Notes under the pieces: generated by a model
What the model was told of the DNA's origin: nothing
Seen by the model: the letters and a program-made list of their open reading frames with translations, nothing else
Database searches by the model: none
In this document: piece by piece, positions 9,744 to 21,000 of the stretch
Numbering within the stretch: position 1 is the first letter of the stretch
How the letters are laid out: each line of letters opens with the position of its first letter
From: a virus
IMG/VR virus record: IMGVR_UViG_3300010151_007728
Span: 1-53,359 of that record
Length of the DNA: 53,359 bases
Direction: 5' to 3' (one strand)
Made by a program: the position numbers and the translations under genes

Positions 9744-11548
9744 TATAAAACAACACCTGTGAAGTCTGCATCTGGAAACTTAAATTCATAAGCCGCGTCC
9801 AGAGGAATATTTAAAAATCTGCGGTCGGGTGAGAAATTTTTCTCTATATCGAAAGATGTACTAGAATAGTTGGTGCCTAATCTGCGTATTATTTTAATAT
9901 TAGTGGTATCTGCTACGCCTGCAACCGCATTAAGTTTTTTATAAATCTGGGTGAGTATTATTGGCTGGGCCATGTCAGGCTTAACAGAGAACATGTCTTT
10001 CAATGCACTATAACACCTCTGTAAAACTGTAAATTTGTTAGTATTATTTTCTCCCAATACCTCAAAATTAATTCCAAAATTGATAACGCGACCATCTAAA
10101 ATCTCGATGGTATCGTTAATCATTCTATACTTGTTTATCCAGAATTTTAAATTCTGTTTTATGGTATTGTTTGATTGTGTGAAGTCACCATTCTGGTCCT
10201 TTGAGAGAATAAAAATGTTTAGATTCCTTTTAAAAGAATCATTATCTGGAGTTATTGCACAACGAGATATGCTACCGTACTGTTTCGGCATCATATAGAT
10301 CATAGACTTATAATCTTGAGCCGTGACAGCGCGGGCTTGACTATAAAACGAACCATATGCTCTTTGTTTAATTTCTTCTATAGATGTATCAACATTATCT
10401 CCAACAATAGGATCTTCGTTATTACATTCTAAGCTGTTTTTAACTGTATTGATGCTAGCTTGGTTCAAATTGAATCGATTATAGAATTCAATTTTAGGCT
10501 CAACAATTTGAGTAAGCGTTCCAACCGGCGCATTTAAAAGATCCGCTGTTACTTGTCTATAAATAACTGTTAAGGTAGTATTAGACGGGGAGACACCTAG
10601 CTTATCACTACTTATAAGATTCGAAGGATCAAAAGTAGTATCAGAGGTATAATCCCTTCCGTGTAGATTCAAGACAGTCTTATTTGGTTCTGCTATGGGG
10701 TCAGTTTTAATTTCAGATTCGCTTCCCTGACCAAATTGTAAAAATAATTGGATAGCGCTCCTATCAACCACAAAACGACGTGGAACGCTCACAGGCTTAA
10801 TTATAGAAGGAGACATTGTTGAATTTGACGTGTTTGGGTTTTTTATTTCTTTGTAGATTACATCTTGGGATAAATAATCAACTTCAAAGTATTGATTACC
10901 ATCAGAGTCATATACTGAAACGATTTCAGATACGGTTAAACCACCGGGCACCTCCACTCTAAGAAAACTCTGATATGTACCGACCGTTGTTTGAAAAATA
11001 TTCAGTTTTCCCGAAATGACGCGTCCAGTTTTCTTTACAGCGTAGGTCAGTGGTATGCCGGTATCATTATCAACTGTGCCCACTACAATATCTGTAGAAT
11101 TTTTGAAATTCACATCTTCCGCTAAAGTAAAAACAGTCCCTCCCGTAGTACTCACAAGGCTTCCGCGCTTTAAAACAGGATAGTATCTGCTATCCGGGCC
11201 GCCACCGGTCGCAGATCCAGGGACTAGCACATAAAAAGACACTTCTCCGTGAGAAGTAGGGACACCGTTATAATTATAGCCCATTTGTTTGGAGATATTT
11301 ACGATATTATCAAATTCAAGAGCTGTTTGGAGAAAAGATTCGTTCGCCTGGTAATCCAAGTAGAAAGAAAGCATATCTCCTACGTAAGACACCATATCAA
11401 CCATCAAAGATCCAAACGAAGCTTCATTAAAATCTTTATAAGAGTCTGCATAGTATCTCTTGACGTAGCTCATCAATTCATTTCTAATTGACGTGAAATC
11501 TCTCGCAGTATAATCGATTGCTAACTGTTCGGTCTTCTTTACTGGCAT
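9743..11548 (-). CDS. Baseplate wedge protein, T4 gp6 / baseplate J-like
   Basis: The product has 601 residues, close to the ~660 of T4 gp6. The N-terminus has the typical wedge-protein opening, an ARDFTSIRNEL-like helix followed by FGSLMVDMVSYVGDMLSFYLD. The middle carries ARAVTAQDYKSMI, a motif of the baseplate J/gp6 superfamily. In known phages gp6 dimers form the inner ring that joins wedges around the tail hub. The start ATG follows a TTGGAG ribosome site, 22 nt after the gp25-like gene, and gp25-gp6 order is the standard arrangement. No transmembrane segment or catalytic motif is visible. The family assignment rests on these motifs, the length and the neighbours, and is confident at the family level. 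Confidence 0.85.
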   Translation of the reverse strand: MPVKKTEQLAIDYTARDFTSIRNELMSYVKRYYADSYKDFNEASFGSLMVDMVSYVGDMLSFYLDYQANESFLQTALEFDNIVNISKQMGYNYNGVPTSHGEVSFYVLVPGSATGGGPDSRYYPVLKRGSLVSTTGGTVFTLAEDVNFKNSTDIVVGTVDNDTGIPLTYAVKKTGRVISGKLNIFQTTVGTYQSFLRVEVPGGLTVSEIVSVYDSDGNQYFEVDYLSQDVIYKEIKNPNTSNSTMSPSIIKPVSVPRRFVVDRSAIQLFLQFGQGSESEIKTDPIAEPNKTVLNLHGRDYTSDTTFDPSNLISSDKLGVSPSNTTLTVIYRQVTADLLNAPVGTLTQIVEPKIEFYNRFNLNQASINTVKNSLECNNEDPIVGDNVDTSIEEIKQRAYGSFYSQARAVTAQDYKSMIYMMPKQYGSISRCAITPDNDSFKRNLNIFILSKDQNGDFTQSNNTIKQNLKFWINKYRMINDTIEILDGRVINFGINFEVLGENNTNKFTVLQRCYSALKDMFSVKPDMAQPIILTQIYKKLNAVAGVADTTNIKIIRRLGTNYSSTSFDIEKNFSPDRRFLNIPLDAAYEFKFPDADFTGVVL

Positions 11549-11570
11549 CCTATTACTCCAACAATATTAA

Positions 11571-11948
11571 TTAGTTATTTTTAGTGAAATCTAAAATTAA
11601 TGTATTCTTATTATTATTAGGTGCTTGATAAATTATTTGAACACCTAATAAATTCGCCTGTGCGCTAGTACTAAATTGTATACTACTTATCTGAACAAAT
11701 GGTAAATATTTCTTCACTTGTTTTCGAATGCGAGATTCTATTCTCCCCTCTGTTTGTGGTAACAAAGGCTCAAATAAATATCTCCTCATTCCCACGCCGA
11801 AGTCAATATCCATTATTCTTTCACCGGGGCTAGTCATGACAAGATTATATAAATTCTGTTGAACTTCGTCTGTGAGATTCTTAACTAAGCCAAAATGCCC
11901 GTCGATATCATCCTTCATCAAGGGCAAACGTGGTCCGATACCATACAT
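11571..11948 (-). CDS. Baseplate wedge protein, T4 gp25-like
   Basis: The product has 125 residues, a usual length for the gp25/lysozyme-like wedge family. The key signature is visible: LTDEVQQNLYNLVMTSPGER, where T-x-P-GER is the family hallmark, followed by the loop FGVGMRRYLFEP. The family forms part of the wedge core with gp6 and gp7 and is also found in contractile injection systems (TssE). The ATG follows AGGAG with normal spacing. The 70-nt gap before it is AT-rich and I see no clear promoter or terminator in it. The gene sits just upstream of the gp6-like gene as expected. No missing key residue is evident. Confidence 0.92.
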   Translation of the reverse strand: MYGIGPRLPLMKDDIDGHFGLVKNLTDEVQQNLYNLVMTSPGERIMDIDFGVGMRRYLFEPLLPQTEGRIESRIRKQVKKYLPFVQISSIQFSTSAQANLLGVQIIYQAPNNNKNTLILDFTKNN

Positions 11949-12018
11949 ATAAAATCTCCTGATTAACTATAATTATTAACTTATAATTAATTCTCTTCCT
12001 TTTAAAATATTAAATCTG

Positions 12019-15000
12019 CTACTCAGCTTCCCACTCTCCGGTATTGACGGGCTGGTTATTGCCGGGGGCATTGGCGGGGTCCGGTGGTGGGCAATCCGGC
12101 AACGGATTTGGGTTGGCAATATTGGCAAAAGCGCTAAGAGGCTCTAAGAAACTGAGCCCCCAGTAAACATATCCGTATGGGGTCATTGGTATGGTTGGGT
12201 CTCCTACGGGAGGTATAAAAGGCGGTGATGGACGCATAGTGAGCATAAGTCCTCCCAATTCTAGATCGGTGATTCCGGTTATATTCTGTATGGAGAAAGC
12301 TCTTTTCCATGCAGGATCAGTTAGTTTTACAAATCCCTTCAAAATCATCTTCGGCGTCAGGTCTTGGAAATACGATAATATTGGATTATCCGAGCGTGAG
12401 GTCGATGATCGATTCATAGCTGCTTGGTGCATCATTTGAGCGTCTTGTGTTCCTTCATAAAAATAATCATCTCTTGAGGCAGCACCAGATTCACCCAAGG
12501 TGTAAAGCAGCTCTTTGGTAGAGGAAAGTAGCTTTTCTGGTCCCAAGCCAGAATCGAGAGGAAAATACATGACATGGAACATCGCTAAATTCCTTATCGC
12601 ATCCTCGGAAAGGATGTATTTACCGAGTAAGCTTCCATTAGTTTTCTTAAAAATTTCTTTCGTTAATTGCTCGTCAATATCATCACCTGAACTATCTTTA
12701 GTTTGGCAGTAATTTGCAATCTTTCCGGTAAATTGTTGATGCAATAAGATCCGCTTCTTTCTTACGCATTCTGCGAGCGGAGAAAACATTACCTCAAGTA
12801 ACTTTTCAAGGGGCTCTTCTTTCTTCTCGGTCATTCCTGGCCAGTCTATATAACTTAAGTCGGATCCTTCCTCTAAGTTTTCAACTATATCGGCAAGATT
12901 AAAATCACTTGTAGAGTCGAGGAATTCCTCATTCCATTTTTCTTGATCCATCCAGTCTGACTTGCTAGGAAAATTGTCCTTTCTCCATTCTAAAAATTGC
13001 GCAGATTTACCATTCAGCACTCCTTTTAGGGGATATGCCGCCATCCAGCCCTCGGAGGGGTATCCTAGCTTATAAAGCAAAAATTGTGCTGTGGAATCAG
13101 TACTAACAAAGAGCGACGATATTTCGTAAGAGTTTAACTCGTATCCCCAGCTATCTATTGCAGATGTAGGGTCTAGACCATTTTCTACGGCAATGGTTAT
13201 AAGCTTATCGACTGCCTTGACGGGTATCGAGGATACCTCCTGTAACATTGCTGTTATCCAAGCTGACAGAGGCGGACATACTGTCGCAATCACCGCGAGG
13301 AGTGCGGTGGCGTGCATGGCAACATTCGATGGAACATTGCCCTCAACAGTATGTTTGAGAACCATGAAAACACCCTTACCTTTTAATTCTGCAGGACCCT
13401 CGTCGATTTGCTTAGAAGCGTAATCGTAGAAGTCACTCAAGGAGTGTGCATACCAAGCCTCAAGAGAGGCCCTCAGATAGTCTTCCTCAACGAGTGGGGA
13501 AAAAGCCGGGGAGGCTCCGTGGACAAGCGCTTGATTACTAAGTGGAGTGGGCACGTTGGTAACGCCAAGTTCCAGGCATGTGGCTTCTAATTTATTTTTG
13601 TCGCCTTTAGAATATGCTTCTACTAATTCATCACGAAATGCATCAACCTGTTTTTCTAATTCTTTTTGCTTGTCTGAATAATAGTAAAGAAATTCGCTAT
13701 ATTGCCATTCCTGTGAATCTAAATCAATAGTGCGCTCAGCAAAACACCCCTTTATAGGAAGAGAGTAAACTCTCTTTAAAGAAATTTCCATACTTTCTGG
13801 ATCTGAAACCATTTCTTGCTGTCGCATATAACGAGAAGCGTATAATTCATCTTTCAAAATTTCTCCGCTTTTACCTTTCAGATCATTTGAGAAAGGTGGC
13901 ACGGTCGTCACTGAATTTTCTCCCTCTTTCAGGTTTTTATAAAGAATCTTCGCAAATGAGCCAGGATTATTTGAGCCGGCTTGCCACTCTTGAGATGTAT
14001 CAAGTATCGTTGAATCGTCTGTTTCATCCGTCTTAAGTTGTCCTTCCATTCCTTCCAAGACCACTTCACCGTCGTCCAACACCGTGAAACCCTGGCTCTT
14101 AATCATTTTCTTGCTAGCTTCGGTAAGGTCTCCGGCTGGATCTGCTATAATATCCATATTATGAGGAAAGACGTAAACAAGTCTTTGTCCTACCTTTATA
14201 TCCTGAATCCAGTGGGAGAGTGAATTTATACCTAAAGTAAGCCATGGTGAGCCACCGATACCGATAGTGTTTTCGAACATTTTATTAGCCGCAAAAGCTA
14301 TTTGTGAGCTGCCGGCAGTGACGGTGCCTTGCATGAAATATTTAGCTGCGCTGCCAGCGAAGAATCCATCTTGAACTCCGCTAAGTGCCGTAAATAAAAT
14401 ACTGTTGATTATTGCACTATCGAGAGCATCGCGACTCATATAACACTCTCCCTGTTCTGATAAGAATTGAAAATAGTTCCTCTTATTGACGCTCGAATCA
14501 AAACTATCTCCAAGATCATTGACCTTTCTGTTAGTCTGGGGGGAATACCATACTTGTTCAGTGGGTCCGGAACCGCCAGGAAGAGTGATTTTGTTAGTCG
14601 CTCCAACAGGTGCGCTTGAATTGTTATATTTTATCCCTCCATCGAAACCAAAATTAAAAGCAATTTGATAATCCTGCAGCGTTGGGTTGGAAGTGGTGCC
14701 TCCAGAATTTCCGCCCTCGACACCACCTTTAACTTCGATTTCAGTGAAAGCCGAATAATCAATCTCTTTAAAACGAACCTTGAGATATCTCTGAATAGCG
14801 AAGCCCCCATTTTTAGTGGCTTCCCCTAGGGGGGTCATCTTTTGAGATAAAATACCTCCTCCGGCGGCTTGGTATAAGTCATCCGCTGTAGTACCTAAAG
14901 TAAATTCAGGATCCTTATAAAATTCAACTGCTGTCTCCTTGAGAGTGTCACTTAGCCAATTATTTTTCATATTCGCAGGAGCTTCATAAAACGAGGAGCG

Positions 15001-18000
15001 GTTTGTGGTACGTATTCCTTTTGAAATAGACCCAACGTTGATATAGAGGGAATCTGTATATACATGACCTTTAGAGCCAATAACAAATCCCGTATTTAGT
15101 GCCATGGCGTGTCCGACTGCCATAGGAAGATCTATGTACTCGTAATTGCTGAATAAGGTATTGCAATTATCTATATTAATGTCTACGCTATCAAATGCAG
15201 AAATCTTCTCTTGCAAATATTCCTTTTCGGCTTTGAACGTCGTTGGGAGTGCGCCATAATATTTTCTAGGAAAATACGTAGAATCTTGGGCGGTTCCGTC
15301 CACCTCGGCGATGAAATCGTCGGCATCTCCTTTATAAAATGCATAATCAATTAAATGTAAAGGCATGTCGTAGTAATAAGGTTTTTCAAGCGGACGTCCG
15401 TCTTTATCTCTTTGGGTAATTAAAAACGCCCTTTCGACCTCTAGACGGTATTTCTGTAATTCTGGTGTCGTTAAAAATTCCGATATAGGGGGTCCCAGTT
15501 CCTCTATTTGGAGTTCCACCATATGTAATAAACAAGATCTTTTGAGATCATCAAGAAATCTTTGTCCTTTTCGATCATGTAGAACCCATTCCAAATTATA
15601 TCTCTTATTGTTTAATGCGTCTTTCCACATTCTTTTCTGTTCTTCGATTGTGGGTTGCCACCTATTATCAATAAATTCCTTTTCATACTTTTCAAACACC
15701 ACCGAGCTTCCATCGCTTATTTGTATAAGTTCTGATTTGATGGCACAGCCTACGTCGGAAACCACAATATCTAAACAAATGCTTAATATCTTATCGTAAT
15801 ACAGGGGACTTTGCATCATGGCACTTCTTTTAATAGCCAAGATAATATATTCGGAGAACATCTTGTTTCCTTTTAATAGGTCGACAGGACTTATAATTGT
15901 AAAAATTAACAACCCCCTTAAAATAGATTCTAGGACTGTGACGCGTATATATGCTATGACAGCTATCCTCTCCAAAGCGCGTTGAAAAGGAGATCGATCT
16001 GTGTTGTCGCCCACTTTGCATTCTTCATCAGCAATTATTGCTCTGGCCAGGTCTTTAAGAGATTCCGTATTCAAAAGATCTCCTAACGAAGGAGGAGGAT
16101 TCATTTGTCCAGGATTATTACAAATATTCGCCAAATAGTCATCGACTGTTGGTATACCGGTTAACTTAAGTTTTTCAAATACTTCTACTTCAAATATAGG
16201 AGACTCGGTTATATGCTCTAGCAGATTGTTAACCGACTCAGAAAAAGATAGATCATATATCTTTAAACACGATTGCATAAATTTCTTTCGTCGCTTGGTA
16301 CTACTGCTTCCTAGGTTATCAAACTTCTCTATCAAATCTCCAAAAGAATCCGTGAAAAGAGCGCTAAATAGCCACTGCTGATAGCATAATGTTTTGGCTA
16401 TGTCTGGGTCTGTAATATCTAATTTTGTCTCGTTTTCTCCCGTGGGGGGTGCCAGAACTTTTTCGCGTAAGGCGTCAGCTGCCTCTTCGACCGGGTTCAT
16501 GATGTTCAGATCCACAGAGTCGCCAGTTGTGCCATTAGTCTCAAACTGCATGGTTGGCAACTGTTCTAGACCACCGGGTAACTCTGAATTATTATTAAAT
16601 TGAGTACTTAGAAGGTTAAACTGACTTGTTCTGTCAAATATCTTCCAGGTTGCAGTATCAAATGGCTTATTTGTCACGCTGCCAGCGAGCAGCTGAGCTG
16701 GAAGATTAAATTCATCGATGAAATCGGCGGATCGGATTTCTAAATACTTAGGATATGAGACCTCGACCAGCTTCGAAGTACCGGGCAAGCCTTTGGTCAT
16801 ATCTCCTATCATTTCCTTAATATTGGTGGATACCACAGGTACTGTAATATCATAATGATACGGAGCCTCAATTATACCTTCCATTTGTGGTAATTCCTGC
16901 TGCAGCATCGTTTCAACAGTAAATTCATCCAAAGTTTCTCCTGCTTCTCCAAGAAATTTAGTCAGTCCCTTTTCGACATTAGTGTTAATTCCAAAAATGC
17001 CGTAGAAATCATCAATGAGCCCCCCAACAAATCCACCTGCCTCTTTCCCTATGATTTCTAAAAGGAAATCCGGATCTTGGGATTCCCACCAATCAGAATC
17101 TTCGAAGGCTTTTATTAAATCCTCTTTCAACTTCCACGACGGAATCGAACGTGTGCCCTTTCCGGTGGCTGTCGAATACCTAATATATTGACTTTCCAAC
17201 ATTTTTTGATAATTTATAGATGTATAGTGTGATTTTGCCGGCAGTGGAAGCGTTTTTACAGGTAAAAGATGAGGATTCTCGCTTCCGACGCCCTGAAATT
17301 GTGTCGGAAATATATTAACTGGACCATTGCTTAAAATATTCGAATTATCCAGCATTAAATTTAATTTGATAGCATTGCCAACTCTTCTTTCGGTGATGTC
17401 GGCTTGAGGCCAATTTTCGGGATCATTGTAGTTCCTATCTTGGTACTCTGAATCAGAAATATAATCTCTCGGCTTTTCCGGAGGTCTCTTATAATCAGCT
17501 CCTCCTTCGACATAAACCTCATCGATAAAGAACCCCGGTATACCTCGCACTTCCATATTAAAACGTGTGCGAATATTATTAATAAAGGAATCTGACGCGC
17601 CATTAATCATTTTTCTGACATATGGGGTGGCTGTGGGGATCATCCCAGGACGCCCTAAGCCGCTAATTATAGGTGGTAAATCGATCAAATCAGTAATATT
17701 CTCAGATAATAAAAGATCTCCCAAGTATTCTAAACGCTGCATATCGCGATCTTGATTCTTGGAAATAATTGCTTCACACTGCTCTTGGCTATAGCCCTTC
17801 TTGGCTAATTGTTCGCAATACCATTCATCTTGCAGATTTCTCTCGCATATGCCTGTGAGTGCATCTAAATTTGAAATAAGATTCGTACAAAATATCACGT
17901 CGATGTACTTGCCCAGAACGACAAAAAAGTCTTTAACGTCTCTATAACTTTCAAAAACAGATGCCAAATTTGAATAAGTCTCTGGCTGTGTGGAGATCAC

Positions 18001-21000
18001 CTTTAAAATTAATTTATATATTACAGTATTGGCTGTTCCCAGCATTACCATGCTGATCTCAGATGGCTTAAGAACCACTGACAATTCATCTAAAAGCTCA
18101 AGCATTTCACTGATTAGAATATTTGTTGATACTCTCCCGGTCTTTTCTAGGACACTCTCAATTATTTCGGAGTCCATCGATGGGTCCTCGAATAAACTAT
18201 AGATATTTAATCCACCGGGGCGGTCATACTGAAGCGCAGATGTTGAAGAAGGAGCCATGCCATACTGACTGAAGCACTTTTGGTCCTTTAACTGTTGAGG
18301 AGACATCTCTGCAGCATTAGAGGGAAGTTTCCCTAATCCCGGTGTTTTTCCTATTGAATTTTTCAGGTTTTCTTTCTCATTCTTGCTGTTCTCCAAAAGC
18401 CCTCCGACATTATCCAATGATGCGGCAATATCTTGAGCGCCGGAACAAGCCCTAATGAATTCATCTATAAGAGATTTAAGCATAGATATAACAGAACCTA
18501 TGATCATATCAATAGCATCGTCTAGAGCGTCATCTATTGAAGTAAGAGGGTCGTCGTGCGCGCCAGGTAACTCAGATATAAGAAAATCCGGTATCTTAAA
18601 TTCGATCCTGAAGATTACTTCCGGATCATCGTAATCAAGCGGATTGCCGGACAAAAGAGAACTGAAAGATTCCGGTGAGAACAATTTTTTAACAAAAGAC
18701 TGCGCTATTCCCGTCGCGACAGAAATAGATCTTATAAAAGGTAAGTTACTTATATTTTCGTCAAGGATCTTGAACAAGCATTCCATTATTCCTGTCGAAT
18801 CGGTCAGATTTACAAGCTGTAAACTTAGATCCTTTTTCAGTTTCTCAGCTTCACTTTTGGTGAAACTATCGTTATTGACGGTCTTGATTTTAGGAATAGC
18901 TATATTTTTATTGTCGGTTTCAGTCGTATTGGAGCCTGGTAATTCATTGGAATACGGACGTATTGTAGATTTTATAGCACCCTGGCTAAAGCAAAGATAA
19001 TCATCCTCCATTTTTTGTGTCAGACCCGCAATTACACTGGAAAGATTAACTCCAGGGCTTTCCAGATCTATGTCAACCTTAGATTGCAAAAGACTAACAC
19101 TTCTAGAATCTTTAAAAAGATCTGGGCAAAGAGCAGGAGCGTCCGCTGAGAGTATCGTTAAAAAAGATTTCAGCGGCTCATAAGGCAAACTTTTTAAAAT
19201 ATTTTTACGGATAATATTCTTTACAGAGCCAATCGAAAGAGTTTTTCCTAAGCACGCGTGGGCAGCTGCAATAATCTCCATCAAATCGATTTTATTGATA
19301 AGACGCTGATAATACTCTTCTGGGTCCCCTAGACGCTCTACAGAATCCTCCATATTCTCCAAAACCGCATCAACATCCGGAGTTCTGGCCTTCGCTCTGT
19401 CCGCATATATGCGAGCATGGGCTTCCAAATCTCCCAGCAAATCTGCCTCTGCCTGTAATTGAGATCTGCCCTTATACGTATTTTTTTGACCTCGGGAAGG
19501 AGATTCGCCTATTTTGTCCTGTTTACCCAGAATATCAGCTTCCCTTTCTTCTGTCTTATTTGTATCATTTAGTCTCAGTTGAAGAGTCGGAAACAAGGTA
19601 TATTTTTGTATTAATTCTAGCCCTGGATACTGATCGCCATCGCTAGTGGGTGACATACTGGGACCATAGCGCAAATAAGCCATAGTACGTGACATGTTGA
19701 ATGGCTCGACTTCTTTACGGAACTCTCTAATTCCCACCCTGAGATATCTCGAAGGGGCATTTGGAATATGTTGAGTGCCGCTTTTGCGTTTAGCTTTAGA
19801 GGCAGTGTTGGTGTCGCCTTCTGTATTTTGCTTCTTTGAAGGATCAAAGTCAACCTGTTGATATAAAACAAATTCAATTCTATAGAGTTTGTCAAACCCA
19901 AAGGCTATGACATCATCTTTGTCAGTTCTCAATTTCGCATCATTGAGATCCATAAAACTCCTCAAAGCAGGAATGAAATCGTCTATCAGTTGTGCTTCAT
20001 GTTTTGGGTCTAATTTTGGATCCAGATTATAATTTTCTGTTGTTGATTCCTTCGCAACACGTATTCTACCAGCAAAATCATTCAAGATGACATTTTTTGT
20101 ATCCTTGACCCATTTTGTTATTTGGCTAGCCTTAAAAATTAGCCAATATTGGATACCAGGGATAGACGTTCCATCTTCCATCTCGCCCTTAGCCAATTCT
20201 TTTAATGTAGGATAATCTCTTCGGAAATCATTTACTTGAAGAGCTGGGTGTTCGAAATAAGTACGAGGAACTGCTACAAGATACTTATGAGTCTTATCTT
20301 GGCGTGGTGATGACCACTCATCAGCTACTCTGGCAAATAGCCCATTGTTCAATACCACAAGTTTTTTGCGGAATTGCATCGATCTCTTCTTATCATAAAA
20401 CCGCAAGAGTTTAGCTATTCCAGTCTTCCTAGCACGGGTCACGGCTCCTGATGTGGGATTGCCACCAGAGTGCTTTGTCGATATTTCTACTACAACGTTA
20501 TATTCATTAGTTTTCTCGTCTAGCCATGGTTGCCAAGTCGGCACAGAAGTCCAATCAGGGGCTAGATACTTCGCGTTTGGCTCTGGTACTTCAATCTTAG
20601 GTAATTCTACTTCATAGGGTTTAAAACGTCTTAAGGGCGGCTTTGCGGCATCTTGAGGCTCATCTGAGTCTGCCGGTGGGTCCTCCTTTATTTCCTTCAT
20701 AGAAGCAATATCAGACTGCCACATTTTAAGATTTCTAGAATCTATATATAAAGGTCCATCATAAGAAATATCAATATCTTGTCCGGACAATATTTCTACT
20801 TGAGAGAAATAAGCCAACCTGCCCAAGCCCTCTTTTATTATTTTTATTTGAATGCCGTTAGGAAGATATCCTAGGATATTAGCCCCTTTAAAGATCTTTT
20901 GATCGAGGGCGTATTTCCAATTCTCTTCACTAGTTGTCCCAATTAGACGGAAACGATAATCCGTACCAGTCACCAAATTACTCTCACCTGGTTGGATCGT